Below are positions 1 through 9,931 of a stretch of DNA of 64,000 nucleotides, one piece after another. Each line of letters starts with the position of its first letter. Within the stretch, counting starts at the first letter, position 1. Origin of the DNA: Nitrosomonas sp. Is35 (GTDB lineage: Bacteria; Pseudomonadota; Gammaproteobacteria; Burkholderiales; Nitrosomonadaceae). Position numbers and translations under genes: made by a program. The notes beneath the pieces were generated by a model, which saw only the letters and a program-made list of their open reading frames with translations, did no database searches and was not told the DNA's origin. The DNA is taken from NCBI RefSeq assembly GCF_033063295.1, contig NZ_JAWJZH010000001.1, forward strand, positions 2,418,001-2,482,000, given 5' to 3'.

Positions 1-1851
1 CGAGGCCGGATCGGCAGGAGTATCGCCGCGACCCAGTTTGGAAACGACCGATTTAACACCGGGGATCGCGGCAATCGCTTTCATCGCTTCCGTTTCAATT
101 TTAATGGCTTCGTCCAAAGAAATCGACGGCGCACGAATAATTACCGGTGTTACCGCGCCTTCCTTCATGATCGGAATAAACGATTTGCCGAGTAACGGAA
201 ACAGCGCAAATGCCGCCATCAGGGCGGAAATTGCAATGATCATGGTTTTCTTCTGATTGCGGTTGGCCAAATCGTAAGTGTACAGATAGGCATTTTTCAT
301 CACGGCGATGATCTTGGTGTCTTGCTCACTGCCACCTTTTAGCAGGTAATCACAAAGTACCGGAGACAGCAATAGCGATACAACCAATGCAATAAACAAC
401 GAAATCGAAATAGTCACCGCCAATGGACTGAAAGTTTTTCCTTCCATACCTTCAAGCGTCATCAGAGGCAAAAATACCAGCACGGTTACGATTAAGCCGA
501 AAATAACCGGTGTACCCACTTCAGCTGTCGCATCCACGATTACATTGAATTTGGATTTTCCAGTGTCTTTGGCTTCTCCCAGACGCTGATAAATATTCTC
601 AACCACAACCACCGTCGGATCAACCATCATACCGAGCGCAATAGTTAATCCGCCAAGTGACATCAAATTGGCGGGCATACCGTAATGATTCATTACTAGG
701 AAAGTAATAAGTGGCGTGATAATCAACGTGAAACATACGACAAAACTGGTGCGCACGGTACCGAGAAAAAGCGATAACACCACAATCACCAGAATCAACG
801 ACTCTATCAGCGTGCTTTGCACCGTCCCTAATGCGGCATCGACCAGATCAGTACGATCGTAAAACGGCACGATTTGCAAGCCATCAGGGAGGATTCCACG
901 CTCATTGATTTCCGTGACTTTCTCCTTGATCCGCCCGACGATTTCCTTGGCATTACCACCGCGCAACATCATCACGATACCGGCGACCGATTCCGTGTCA
1001 CCGTTTTTGATGCTAGCACCCTGGCGCACTTCCCCGCCAAAGGTCACGTGCGCAACGTCACGCACATAAACCGGAACACCATCCATTTCTCTGAGTACAA
1101 TATTGCGAATATCTTCCAAACTGGAAATCAGACCCACACCGCGAATCAGATATTGTTCGTATTGCAATGCTAGAATATTACCGCTGGCATTGGCATTATT
1201 ACTCGCCAGAGCGCGATTGACATCGGTCAATGTCAGGTCGTAATGCCGCAGCTTATTCGGATCGGCGTACACCTGGTATTCCTTGACATGCCCGCCGATA
1301 GAATTGACCTCCGCCACACCTCGGATCGAACGTAGCATCGGACGCACCACCCAATCTTGAACAGTACGCCGCTCCATCAATTCTTCTTCAGTTAATTTTC
1401 GCTTACCATCATCTGGGTGTTCAATCGTATATTGATAGACTTCACCCAGACCGGTAGAAACCGGTCCAAGTACCGGCGTAATGCCGGGTATCAGGCGTGG
1501 CGTGACATCGATAATGCGCTCCATTACTAACTGGCGCGCAAAAAATACGTCGGTCTGATCAGTGAATACCAGCGTGATTAGCGATAATCCGCTTTTGTTC
1601 ATCGAACGCATTTCGACCAACCCCGGCAAGCCGGTCATGGCAATTTCCACCGGCACGGTCACCAAACGTTCCATTTCTTCAGGGCTGCGGCCGATTGCTA
1701 CCGTGGCGACTTGCACCTGAATATTGGTCACATCCGGGAATGCATCCACAGTCAGTGTTTTAATCGCTCCAACACCGGCAGCACACAATATCAACCCGAT
1801 AATCAGCACCAGCAAACGCTGGTTAAGCATTGCACGAACGATCGCGGTCAT
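1..1851 (-). CDS. CzcA/CusA-type heavy-metal efflux RND pump (partial, C-terminus outside window)
   Basis: This is the inner-membrane proton-driven pump of a tripartite metal-export system. Translating the minus strand from the ATG at 1851 gives an uninterrupted 617-codon reading frame that runs off the window start. The N-terminus has the first membrane helix followed by a periplasmic region containing DAFPDVTNIQVQV, and then STGLGEVYQ, both typical of the CzcA/CnrA branch of HME-RND proteins. The TM4 stretch GLTIALGMMVDPTVVVVEN carries the acidic residue expected for proton relay. The start lies 6 bp after the stop of the fusion-protein gene, so the genes form one operon. Family members are about 1,030-1,070 aa, so roughly 60% is present. 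The substrate (Co/Zn/Cd/Ni or Cu/Ag) cannot be settled from sequence; the motifs favour divalent cations. Confidence 0.93.
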   Translation of the reverse strand, partial: MTAIVRAMLNQRLLVLIIGLILCAAGVGAIKTLTVDAFPDVTNIQVQVATVAIGRSPEEMERLVTVPVEIAMTGLPGLVEMRSMNKSGLSLITLVFTDQTDVFFARQLVMERIIDVTPRLIPGITPVLGPVSTGLGEVYQYTIEHPDDGKRKLTEEELMERRTVQDWVVRPMLRSIRGVAEVNSIGGHVKEYQVYADPNKLRHYDLTLTDVNRALASNNANASGNILALQYEQYLIRGVGLISSLEDIRNIVLREMDGVPVYVRDVAHVTFGGEVRQGASIKNGDTESVAGIVMMLRGGNAKEIVGRIKEKVTEINERGILPDGLQIVPFYDRTDLVDAALGTVQSTLIESLILVIVVLSLFLGTVRTSFVVCFTLIITPLITFLVMNHYGMPANLMSLGGLTIALGMMVDPTVVVVENIYQRLGEAKDTGKSKFNVIVDATAEVGTPVIFGLIVTVLVFLPLMTLEGMEGKTFSPLAVTISISLFIALVVSLLLSPVLCDYLLKGGSEQDTKIIAVMKNAYLYTYDLANRNQKKTMIIAISALMAAFALFPLLGKSFIPIMKEGAVTPVIIRAPSISLDEAIKIETEAMKAIAAIPGVKSVVSKLGRGDTPADPAS

Positions 1852-1857
1852 AACTGG

Positions 1858-3024
1858 CTACTCCAGTTCAGCAAGCTTACGCTCGCTGTCTAAATGAAAC
1901 GCACCGGCAGTCACAATTCGTTGATCGATCGTCAATCCTTTTAACACGGGGCGTAAGGTAGCCACTTCTTTATCCAATTCAACCGGTACGCGCTGAAAAT
2001 GATTATCGCTGATGGCGGTAAAGACATAATCTTGATTCAATTCCCGGACCACAGCCGATTCAGGAACAACCAGCACTTTGTGCTGCGGATCCTTGATGTG
2101 CATATTTGCCAACATATCCGGCTTCAGTTTACGCTCAGGGTTTTCCACCATCACCCGGGTCATGACTGTTCGCGTCAGGCGATTGACGGTATCTGAAACA
2201 AAAATGATCACACCATCCAGAAAATGCGGTCCCAATGCAGGTACATTGATTTCGACATGCTGTTCCAATTCGACGTCACGGGCGATTTGTTCGGGCACGT
2301 CGCCAACCACCCAAACGTGAGAAAGATCGGCAATTTGAAACAGTGGATCGGCAGGTTGTACTATTTGACCTACAATGACATTACGTGCGATTACGTAACC
2401 TTCCCGGGTAGATTTTATATCCAGCCAGGGCAGTATCTTCCCTCGTTTTTTGAGTTCTTTGAATTCCGCATCGCCCATGCCAAATAATCTGAGTTGATCA
2501 GCAGCTGCGCCCATTTCGGCTTGCGCAATTTCCAGCTCGGATTGCCGCCGCTCCACTTCAGCCAGCGGTATGGCATCGGCAGTCAGTAGATGGCGCGCAC
2601 GCTCAAGCGATTTGGTAGTGACCACTACGCGCGATAACGCACGCAAATAAGCCAGTTGAGAATTAGTTAAATCAGGACTGGTAATGCGTACTAGTTTCTG
2701 TCCCACCTTGACGTAATCACCCAGAATAACAAACAGATCAGTGACACGCCCCGTGACGTAAGAACCGATTTGTGCGGTTCTTTCTTCATCGACTTGAACC
2801 CGGCTCGGTACTTGGATTTTATCCGCCAGATCAACCAGAAATGGCTGTCCGATTTGCAATCGGCTCAATACTTCCGGACGAGCAGTAATGCTGTTGAAGT
2901 CTCGTTCTTCAGCCGATTTTTGTTGCGCTTTGTCAGCGGAGTCAGTGGATTCGCTTTTATCACATCCTGTTAGCAATAAAGTTACAGCGACTGTAAAACC
3001 GGTAAAAATTATTTTGAAATTCAT
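1858..3024 (-). CDS. Metal-efflux RND periplasmic adaptor (membrane fusion lipoprotein, CzcB/CusB family)
   Basis: This 388-aa protein links the RND pump to the outer-membrane channel. The N-terminus is a lipoprotein signal with lipobox LLTGC (Cys21), followed by a Ser/Asp/Lys-rich linker. Next come a barrel-sandwich/biotinyl-lipoyl-like half (GSYVTGRVTDLFVILGDYVK), a coiled-coil hairpin rich in Glu and Ala (about residues 125-190), the second lipoyl half, and beta-barrel and membrane-proximal domains. Its ATG overlaps the stop of the upstream outer-membrane factor gene by 4 bp (3021-3024), indicating translational coupling. No metal-binding His/Met cluster is evident, so substrate remains unclear. 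Confidence 0.92.
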   Translation of the reverse strand: MNFKIIFTGFTVAVTLLLTGCDKSESTDSADKAQQKSAEERDFNSITARPEVLSRLQIGQPFLVDLADKIQVPSRVQVDEERTAQIGSYVTGRVTDLFVILGDYVKVGQKLVRITSPDLTNSQLAYLRALSRVVVTTKSLERARHLLTADAIPLAEVERRQSELEIAQAEMGAAADQLRLFGMGDAEFKELKKRGKILPWLDIKSTREGYVIARNVIVGQIVQPADPLFQIADLSHVWVVGDVPEQIARDVELEQHVEINVPALGPHFLDGVIIFVSDTVNRLTRTVMTRVMVENPERKLKPDMLANMHIKDPQHKVLVVPESAVVRELNQDYVFTAISDNHFQRVPVELDKEVATLRPVLKGLTIDQRIVTAGAFHLDSERKLAELE

Positions 3025-4289
3025 TCTGGAACTAACTCCTTGGGATAATGAGCGCGTAGACGGTCAATTTCAGCTGCAGCGGTTTGTAGCTCAAAACGTG
3101 CCTGCATGGAATCACTCAAGATTCCCCGGAGAATACGTTGCGAATCCAAAAATTCGATTAACCCGCGTTCACCGAACCGGTAGGCGGTTTGCGCGACTTG
3201 CACCACATTTTCCGCTTCCTTGATCAAACCACCTTCAAATAAATCCACGCGCCGTTGTGCAATCTGTAAGGCTTGCCAGGCTGCTTCAAATAGCTGACCG
3301 ATTTCATAGCGGCGAAACTCAAGTGTTTCCCGTATGCGCGCGGAATCATAAATAGCAGTGTCAATTTCCCCGCGGCGGCGATACCAGATCGGGATTCTGA
3401 CGCTCGCGCCGGCAATATTGGATGTGAATTGCGCGTCTTGATAATTGGTGTACAACACGTTGATTTGCGGCAGTACTGAAGCTTTTTCCTGGGAGATTCG
3501 ATGATTGGCGCGTTCCTGTTCCGCCTGCAGCCGCACTACTTCCGGATTAACCTTGGGTACTTGCTCGCGCAATTCTGCTAACGGCGGCAGCAGAACCGGA
3601 TCTTTCAATGAACCGCTAATCTCAAAATCAATTGGAATGGCACCGGCCGTCAATTGCAGCAACATCACCCGGGCACGCTGTGCGGTCAGGTGCGCTGCCT
3701 GCGCACGATTTGCCGCGCTTTGCAACTCCGTTTCAGCGCGAATCAATTCAAACCGCGCAATTTCGCCTCTTTCAACATTGACGGCAATTCGATTCCGCAA
3801 ATTTTCCAATAATTCGTAAATACTCTGCTCGATAGTTGCCTGTTCCAGGCGCAGCATCAGCTCATAGGCTCTTACACGCAGCTGCGCCGCCAAATCGGCA
3901 CGCACTTGATCTAAGCTTGCACGGCTTGCGTCCACCCCGGCTTCCGAAGCATCGATGCGAGCACTCCGCATAAAAGGATTCTCGATCGGCTGATTGACCG
4001 TTAATGAACGTTGCATGGAAGTGGGCCCAGTAACAGTAAGTGGATAGCGATTGCTATCAGGCCCGGCGGTTACGGTTACTTCCGGATTCAGGAATGCTGA
4101 TGCGGCGACTACCCCAGCTTTGGCCATATTGACCTGCGAACGCGCGGCTTGGACGAGACCATTGGCTTCCAATCCTATGCGTTGTATTTCTTCTATTGTA
4201 AGCTTGGCTTTTGATTGTCCTAATGCAGGCAGCGGTGAGATGGCTAAGAATATACTTAACACGAAATAAAAAGACGGTGAAATCTGCAT
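3021..4289 (-). CDS. TolC/CzcC-type outer membrane efflux protein
   Basis: This 422-aa protein is the outer-membrane channel of the tripartite efflux system. It has a cleavable signal peptide (ending near LPALGQS), then two TolC/OEP repeats of long amphipathic helices separated by short beta segments. Examples are the stretch starting LNPEVTVTAGPDSNRYPL and the second-repeat segment VLPQINVLYTNYQDAQF. Length matches CzcC/CnrC relatives. It is the promoter-proximal gene of the operon, with an AAAGGAAC ribosome-binding sequence just before the ATG at 4289. It is transcribed divergently from the di-haem cytochrome gene. Confidence 0.9.
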   Translation of the reverse strand: MQISPSFYFVLSIFLAISPLPALGQSKAKLTIEEIQRIGLEANGLVQAARSQVNMAKAGVVAASAFLNPEVTVTAGPDSNRYPLTVTGPTSMQRSLTVNQPIENPFMRSARIDASEAGVDASRASLDQVRADLAAQLRVRAYELMLRLEQATIEQSIYELLENLRNRIAVNVERGEIARFELIRAETELQSAANRAQAAHLTAQRARVMLLQLTAGAIPIDFEISGSLKDPVLLPPLAELREQVPKVNPEVVRLQAEQERANHRISQEKASVLPQINVLYTNYQDAQFTSNIAGASVRIPIWYRRRGEIDTAIYDSARIRETLEFRRYEIGQLFEAAWQALQIAQRRVDLFEGGLIKEAENVVQVAQTAYRFGERGLIEFLDSQRILRGILSDSMQARFELQTAAAEIDRLRAHYPKELVPE

Positions 4290-4504
4290 AAGTTCCTTTC
4301 AATTATTACAACAACATTATGTTTTTCACATATTCTTCACATAAAATTAGCTGCCAATCATATATGAAATTTAAGACTTAGTACTCTCAATAACAGGGAT
4401 AATGAATTTCTTCTTGTTATTTTTACAACCATTAATGAGTTAAGGACTATTGATTGTCAGTTACCGGGTATTTAAGCAAAAGAATCCTGAATAATTGCTG
4501 AACG

Positions 4505-6595
4505 ATGACATTTATCCCAATGTATCCCAGACCATTTAGTCGTTATTTATCCCGCATAAAAATTTTATTGCTGATTTCCAGCTTATTGATCATTACCTGG
4601 CTTGTAACCGGCTTATCTTGGCGGCTATACGAGCTTCGTGACAATGATTCCAATCGTGGCGCTCCCATAAGCGGCATCGATAAATTTGGCAGCCAGTTTT
4701 CCCGGATTGTCTATCTTGATCAAGGCTGGTCTGCTGCGGATAGTCTGTGGTTCTATACTGCAACGCAAGGCTCCAATTTGTTACCGTACAGTTTCTTCTT
4801 GGTATTGGAGCAATCCGGTTCGTCCGCTTTGTTCCGCGCGGATGAAAACATGGATCGCTACGGCTATCTGCCGCAACGTCAAACCAGCAGCAATCCCGAT
4901 GGTTTACCTGCCGGGATGGTGCGGGATGAATATCAAGGCAAAGCGTACATGGGGTTTACTTGCGCAGCCTGTCACACGACCCAGATCAATTACCAGGGTA
5001 CCGGAATCCGCATTGACGGCGGCCCCGCATATTCGGATATGGAAACATTCATGATCGATCTGGCTGAAGCTTTGTATGCCACTCTAAAAAATCCGGAAAA
5101 ATTGCAACGCTTTGTAGCGAATATATTGCAACAAGGTCATTACAATCATGCGGACGATATCCAAGCTGATCTCAGGCAATATGCGCAGCGCATCAAAACC
5201 TACACCATCGTCAACAGCCCACGCGATACTCAACGCCCATTGACACGATACGGCTATGCCCGGTTGGATGCATTCGGACGCATCTACAACCGTGTGCTTG
5301 AACACCTTATGAGTGCACAGCAAATGCGTGAATTGCTTGCCGGGTTACTTTCCCCGGAAGAGCTGACGCAAGTAATGACAGACATCGAACCTGTTCTCAG
5401 CAGCAGTAATCGCGACCATATTGTCGAACGGACCCAGATACACCTGACCGGTAAGCAAAGCATTCAATTGCGCAATAAAATCTATAATCCGGCCGATGCG
5501 CCGGTCAGTTATCCGTTTCTGTGGGATGTACCGCAACACGATTATATTCAATGGAATGGCCGGGTCGACAACAGCGGATTGGGACCGATGGCGCGCAATG
5601 CCGGTCAATTGATCGGCGTATTCGGCACACTCGATTGGCAGGAAAAAGACGGCTTTACCTTATCCTCGGTATTAGGCGGGCAGGGATTCGGCTCCAAACA
5701 TATCGATTTTCAATCTTCCATTGATATCCGCAATTTGCGCCGGGTGGAGAATCATCTGCGCAAATTAAAGTCACCGCAATGGCCGGAGCACATCCTGCCC
5801 AAAATCGATTCCACACGAATGACCCGGGGTGCTGAATTATTTTTACATTATTGTTCCGCTTGTCACAGCCAAATTGACCGTGCCGCCCCCGATCGCCGCG
5901 TTGTCGCTCAAATGATCGATGTGTCTTTGGTCGGAACCGATTCTAAAATGGCGGAAAACGCCATTGCGTTTACCGGCTATAGCGGTATCTTGCGCAATCA
6001 ATACGTCAGTGTCGGCACGGGAAATATATTGCTGCAACAACAAGCACCGGTGGTTGCACTGCTCACCGCCGCAACCCGCAATGTGGTGACAACCCCCGAT
6101 CGCGATAAATGGTTTGCGCGCCGATGGATTGAGCGATCATTTGATTTTGCCTACACTTTCTTTGACAACGAAGTACAGCCTTCTCTGAAAAACGGTCACT
6201 ACACACCCGACACCACCGTACGACCTTTTGCTTCGGCAATGGCGTATAAAGCCCGCCCGCTGAATGGCATTTGGGCAACCGCCCCTTACTTGCACAATGG
6301 TTCGGTACCGACACTGTACGATCTGCTGCTGCCAAAAAGAAGACCGGATGATCCGGTAGAGGGAGAATACCGCCCAGATGAGTTCATGGTCGGATCGCGC
6401 GAATTTGACCCGGACAAAGTAGGATTCAAATCGGCGGGTTATGACGGTTTTTTGTTCCGTACCAGCATTTGGGGTAATCACAACAGCGGCCATGAATATG
6501 CTGCCGGCCGCACACCGCTACCGGATGGAACACTGCTGCCTGCGTTAAGCAAGGAGCAACGGCTGGATCTGCTGGAATATCTTAAGTCTTTGTAA
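4505..6595 (+). CDS. RoxA/RoxB-like di-haem cytochrome c (cytochrome c peroxidase superfamily)
   Basis: The 696-aa product has an uncleaved signal anchor at about residues 20-37 and two haem c attachment motifs, CAACH at residues 153-157 and CSACH at 450-454. The C-terminal region contains APYLHNGSVPTLYDLL, the block shared by bacterial di-haem peroxidases and the rubber oxygenase RoxA. The length and the roughly 300-residue spacing between the two haems fit RoxA/RoxB-like proteins rather than classical cytochrome c peroxidases of about 330 aa. RoxA cleaves poly-isoprene, but most relatives have no known substrate, so rubber oxidation should not be assumed. The gene stands alone between a divergent metal-efflux operon and a convergent DUF3579 gene. 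Confidence 0.8.
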   Translation: MTFIPMYPRPFSRYLSRIKILLLISSLLIITWLVTGLSWRLYELRDNDSNRGAPISGIDKFGSQFSRIVYLDQGWSAADSLWFYTATQGSNLLPYSFFLVLEQSGSSALFRADENMDRYGYLPQRQTSSNPDGLPAGMVRDEYQGKAYMGFTCAACHTTQINYQGTGIRIDGGPAYSDMETFMIDLAEALYATLKNPEKLQRFVANILQQGHYNHADDIQADLRQYAQRIKTYTIVNSPRDTQRPLTRYGYARLDAFGRIYNRVLEHLMSAQQMRELLAGLLSPEELTQVMTDIEPVLSSSNRDHIVERTQIHLTGKQSIQLRNKIYNPADAPVSYPFLWDVPQHDYIQWNGRVDNSGLGPMARNAGQLIGVFGTLDWQEKDGFTLSSVLGGQGFGSKHIDFQSSIDIRNLRRVENHLRKLKSPQWPEHILPKIDSTRMTRGAELFLHYCSACHSQIDRAAPDRRVVAQMIDVSLVGTDSKMAENAIAFTGYSGILRNQYVSVGTGNILLQQQAPVVALLTAATRNVVTTPDRDKWFARRWIERSFDFAYTFFDNEVQPSLKNGHYTPDTTVRPFASAMAYKARPLNGIWATAPYLHNGSVPTLYDLLLPKRRPDDPVEGEYRPDEFMVGSREFDPDKVGFKSAGYDGFLFRTSIWGNHNSGHEYAAGRTPLPDGTLLPALSKEQRLDLLEYLKSL

Positions 6596-6667
6596 GGAAG
6601 CAGGAAGCAATCTGTCTTAACTACTTAGAACCCGGAATTAACCGGAATCGATTTTCCTTCGATACCA

Positions 6668-7033
6668 TCACATTGCAAATGTCAGTTTCCGCACAGGCAC
6701 AACAATCTCCTGCACTACAATGGATTCCTGTGGATGGATTATTACTTCTTCTTCCAGTTCTATTTTTAAACGATTACTGGATGCAAATGCCATGATAAAT
6801 TGATAAGTGGCCGGATCGATGTCTTGCAGTATCTTTTCCACTCGCACGCCTATCTTGCCTTGGCATATGACCGGCTGGGCATAATTCGAATACACCCACC
6901 GCCCCCGGTTATCGTAGCTGGCCAATGCGCCACACAGCCGCTCCGCCCAATCACTGGGGCGAAATGGCCGCCCCTCGCAGGTAACACCTAAAATGAGAAA
7001 GGACTCAGATCCGGCTTGCATACACGAAACCAT
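6668..7033 (-). CDS. DUF3579 family protein
   Basis: The 121-aa protein contains the block RPSDWAERLCGALASYD, which I recognise as characteristic of DUF3579, a small betaproteobacterial family. It also has the later conserved KILQDIDPATYQFIMAFA segment. There is no signal peptide or membrane helix. The function is unknown. The start codon is uncertain, because neither the ATG at 7033 nor the one at 7021 has a good ribosome-binding site. It converges on the di-haem cytochrome gene. Confidence 0.78.
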   Translation of the reverse strand: MVSCMQAGSESFLILGVTCEGRPFRPSDWAERLCGALASYDNRGRWVYSNYAQPVICQGKIGVRVEKILQDIDPATYQFIMAFASSNRLKIELEEEVIIHPQESIVVQEIVVPVRKLTFAM

Positions 7034-7413
7034 GTCGAGAAGAAAAATTAAGCGGATTTAAGAACGGAATAAATCGATGCCATAATGATTTCTTGCGCTG
7101 GCATGACAGCATGCTGTGAGAAAATTTTTTGTAAGCACGGCTTAGATTCATCATGAGCACCTTCTTTCCTTTTTAATCCAGATGCTTATATCGGCACCAC
7201 CGGAGAAAAATAGAGAGTACCGATAGCAGATGCTTAAAAATTGCGATGGAATTAACCGGAGAAATTAGAATCTGATGACTTCACAACTGAAATAGCACAC
7301 AATTCAATCTAGGTTTGATCTATCTCATTTATCGGGCTGAATCCAATGAACATGATGACAGCGCATACAACCGCGGTTTTTACCCGAGCTCTATTATCCC
7401 GCCAGGAATCGAA
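7034..7413. other. Intergenic region without a recognisable gene
   Basis: This stretch separates the divergent DUF3579 and aminopeptidase genes. It is AT-rich and must hold both promoters. It contains a 12-bp perfect palindrome (ACAGCATGCTGT, 7106-7117) of unknown significance. No convincing coding frame or RNA structure was seen. Confidence 0.5.
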
Positions 7414-8505
7414 GTGTTAGCACGCGTTCCACGTACCTTGTTACTTGCCACGATCATGAGTCTGATCATCTGGCTTAGCGCTTGCACTAATCTTCCTTAT
7501 TACGCGCAGGCCATCGACGGACATTTCGGCGTCATACACCGTTCGCAGCCGATCAGCAAAGTAATTGCAAACCCGGATATTGATCCGAAGTTGAAACATT
7601 CACTCGCCAAGGTGGTGCAGTTGCGTGAATTCGCCAGCCGCGAATTAAAGTTGCCGGATAATCTGAGCTATACCAGTTATGCCGATTTGGAGCGCCCTTT
7701 TGTGGTATGGAATGTTTTCGCAGCCCCCGAGCTCTCCGTCAAGCTGAAAGAATGGTGCTTTGTGCAGGTCGGTTGTGTTAACTATCGTGGTTTTTTCTCG
7801 CAAGCCAGCGCCGAACGTTACGCGGAAGAGCTCCGCAAGGAAGGCTATGACGTGCATGTTGGCGGAATCCGCGCTTATTCCACGCTGGGTTGGTTCAGCG
7901 ATCCGGTCTTGAACACTTTTATCGGTTACTCAGAGATGGATCTGGCGCGTTTGATTTTTCACGAACTGGCGCATCAGGTCATGTATGTATCCGGCGACAC
8001 TGTTTTCAATGAATCCTTTGCCACCGCGGTGGAACATGAAGGCATCAAGCGCTGGTTTGAACGCAGCGGCACAGCTACGGAACAAATTGCTTTAGCCGCG
8101 CGGCAGGAAAGAGAAACCATCTTTACCGGTTTGGTACTCAAACATCGCAAACGCTTGCAAGAACTCTTTCAGTCGGACTTGAATGACACTGAAAAACGGA
8201 CACGCAAGGCGCATATCTTCGACGAATTACGCGCCGAGTTCTTGCACTTGAAAACCGAAAAAAACGATCTCAGCAGTTACGACCGGTGGTTTTCGCAATC
8301 GTTAAATAATGCCTTGCTGGCAACGGTTTCGATTTATACGCAATTGCTACCGGCATTCCAGGGGATTCTGAAACAGCATGACTGGGATATGGAACGATTC
8401 TTCGATACGATTACAAAACTGAGCAAGCTGCCGGAGCATGAACGAAATTCGATACTGCAAAAAGCTGCCGAAGGCAGTCAATCATGGAAAACCGCTGAGC
8501 AATAA
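7414..8505 (+). CDS. Putative zinc aminopeptidase lipoprotein (PF10023-type)
   Basis: The product carries the gluzincin-like motif HELAHQ within FHELAHQVMYVSGDT, followed by NESFATAVEHEG, where the downstream Glu residues would supply the third zinc ligand. This matches the putative aminopeptidase family PF10023 of proteobacteria. I place the start at the GTG at 7414, not the further-upstream TTG at 7315. An AGGA sits 6 nt before it, and the protein then begins with a compact lipoprotein signal (RVPRTLLLATIMSLIIWLSAC) ending in the lipobox LSAC. The mature enzyme would be a periplasmic lipoprotein of about 340 aa. Substrate is unknown. Confidence 0.8.
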   Translation: MLARVPRTLLLATIMSLIIWLSACTNLPYYAQAIDGHFGVIHRSQPISKVIANPDIDPKLKHSLAKVVQLREFASRELKLPDNLSYTSYADLERPFVVWNVFAAPELSVKLKEWCFVQVGCVNYRGFFSQASAERYAEELRKEGYDVHVGGIRAYSTLGWFSDPVLNTFIGYSEMDLARLIFHELAHQVMYVSGDTVFNESFATAVEHEGIKRWFERSGTATEQIALAARQERETIFTGLVLKHRKRLQELFQSDLNDTEKRTRKAHIFDELRAEFLHLKTEKNDLSSYDRWFSQSLNNALLATVSIYTQLLPAFQGILKQHDWDMERFFDTITKLSKLPEHERNSILQKAAEGSQSWKTAEQ

Positions 8506-8542
8506 CCTTCACATCCCATTCCACACTCCTCATCCACCGACT

Positions 8543-9895
8543 ATGTCACCCGAAAAACAACAAACCGTAACCCGGCCGGAACCGGTATCTTTCATGGAAG
8601 CATTCGTTTATTGGCTGAAACTGGGTTTTATCAGTTTTGGCGGACCAGCTGGGCAGATCAGCATGATGCACCAGGAATTGGTCGAGAGACGGCGCTGGAT
8701 TTCCGAGCAACGCTTTTTGCATGCGCTGAATTACACCATGGTGCTGCCCGGCCCGGAAGCCCAGCAACTGGCCACCTACATCGGTTGGCTAATGCACGGC
8801 ACCTGGGGCGGTATTATGGCCGGCGCGCTGTTTGTACTGCCGTCGCTTTTGATTCTGATCATTCTGACGTGGATCTACCTGGTTTATAGTGAAATACCGG
8901 CTGTCGCGGGTATCTTGTATGGCATCAAACCCGCGGTTACGGCAATTGTTCTTTTCGCAGCTTACCGGATCGGTTCGAGAGCGTTGAAGAACAATCTGCT
9001 GCGCGCTATTTCGGTCGCGGCATTCATCGCCATCTTTGCATTCAACATTCCCTTTCCCTATATCGTACTAATAGCAGGGTTGATCGGATACATCGGATCG
9101 CACTATGCACCGGACAAATTCAGAGCAGGCGGACATCACGAAAAATCAAAAAACACGTACGGCCCGGCTTTGATCGATGATGACACCCCTATTCCGGAAC
9201 ACGCCCTATTCCGATGGAGCCAATTCATACTGCTTATTGTAATCGGACTGTTCATCTGGAGCGGTGTCATGCTATTGCTCGCCATGCAGTATGGCTGGGA
9301 TGGCACGCTGACACAAATGGGCTGGTTTTTCACCAAAGCAGCGCTCATGACATTTGGCGGCGCTTACGCGGTGCTGCCTTATGTTTATCAAGGTGGTGTC
9401 AAGCATTACGCGTGGTTGAATCCGGCACAAATGATCGATGGACTGGCACTGGGTGAAACCACACCCGGCCCGTTGATCATGATCGTCGCGTTTGTCGGTT
9501 TTGTCGGCGGCTGGACCAAAGCGCTGTTCGGACCAGATTTACTGATGTTAGCGGGAATTTGCGGCGCCGCTATTGCGACGTTATTCACATTTTTACCGTC
9601 TTTTCTTTTTATTCTTTTGGGTGGCCCTGCGGTGGAAGCAACCCGTCACGACCTCAAATTTACCGCGCCGTTGACCGGCATCACGGCTGCGGTTGTCGGG
9701 GTTATTGTCAACTTAGCGATATTCTTTGCTTACCATGTCCTGTGGCCGCAAGGATTTGATGCCGGATTTGAATGGTTCTCCGCTTTGATCGGAGCCTGCG
9801 CATTTATCGCTTTATTCAACTATAAAGTGGGAATTGTTACGGTGATCTGCACCTGCGCCACTGTGGGGCTGGGATATACTTTGCTGCTGAATTGA
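8543..9895 (+). CDS. chrA: Chromate transporter ChrA (CHR family, two-domain)
   Basis: The 450-aa polytopic membrane protein has the two homologous CHR halves. The first contains [17 protein letters not shown] and [16 protein letters not shown]. The second contains [14 protein letters not shown] and [12 protein letters not shown]. These are signature blocks of the ChrA chromate/sulfate transporters, which expel chromate. The start at 8543 gives a typical ChrA N-terminus. An in-frame ATG at 8438 would overlap the aminopeptidase gene and add 35 unconserved residues. No ChrB regulator is adjacent, so induction by chromate is not evident here. Confidence 0.92.
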   Translation: MSPEKQQTVTRPEPVSFMEAFVYWLKLGFISFGGPAGQISMMHQELVERRRWISEQRFLHALNYTMVLPGPEAQQLATYIGWLMHGTWGGIMAGALFVLPSLLILIILTWIYLVYSEIPAVAGILYGIKPAVTAIVLFAAYRIGSRALKNNLLRAISVAAFIAIFAFNIPFPYIVLIAGLIGYIGSHYAPDKFRAGGHHEKSKNTYGPALIDDDTPIPEHALFRWSQFILLIVIGLFIWSGVMLLLAMQYGWDGTLTQMGWFFTKAALMTFGGAYAVLPYVYQGGVKHYAWLNPAQMIDGLALGETTPGPLIMIVAFVGFVGGWTKALFGPDLLMLAGICGAAIATLFTFLPSFLFILLGGPAVEATRHDLKFTAPLTGITAAVVGVIVNLAIFFAYHVLWPQGFDAGFEWFSALIGACAFIALFNYKVGIVTVICTCATVGLGYTLLLN

Positions 9896-9931
9896 AACCC
9901 GCGCGTTTAAATTAACCGCCAACGCGCCACT

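Noticed and set aside
7106..7117. 12-bp palindrome ACAGCATGCTGT
   Set aside because: The half-sites are in the wrong orientation for a LexA box (CTGT...ACAG) and no other operator family fits; mentioned only in the intergenic entry.
9901..9927. GCGCGTT / AACGCGC hairpin between the convergent chrA and HD-GYP genes
   Set aside because: The stem is short with a 13-nt loop and no T tract, so it is not strong enough to call a terminator.
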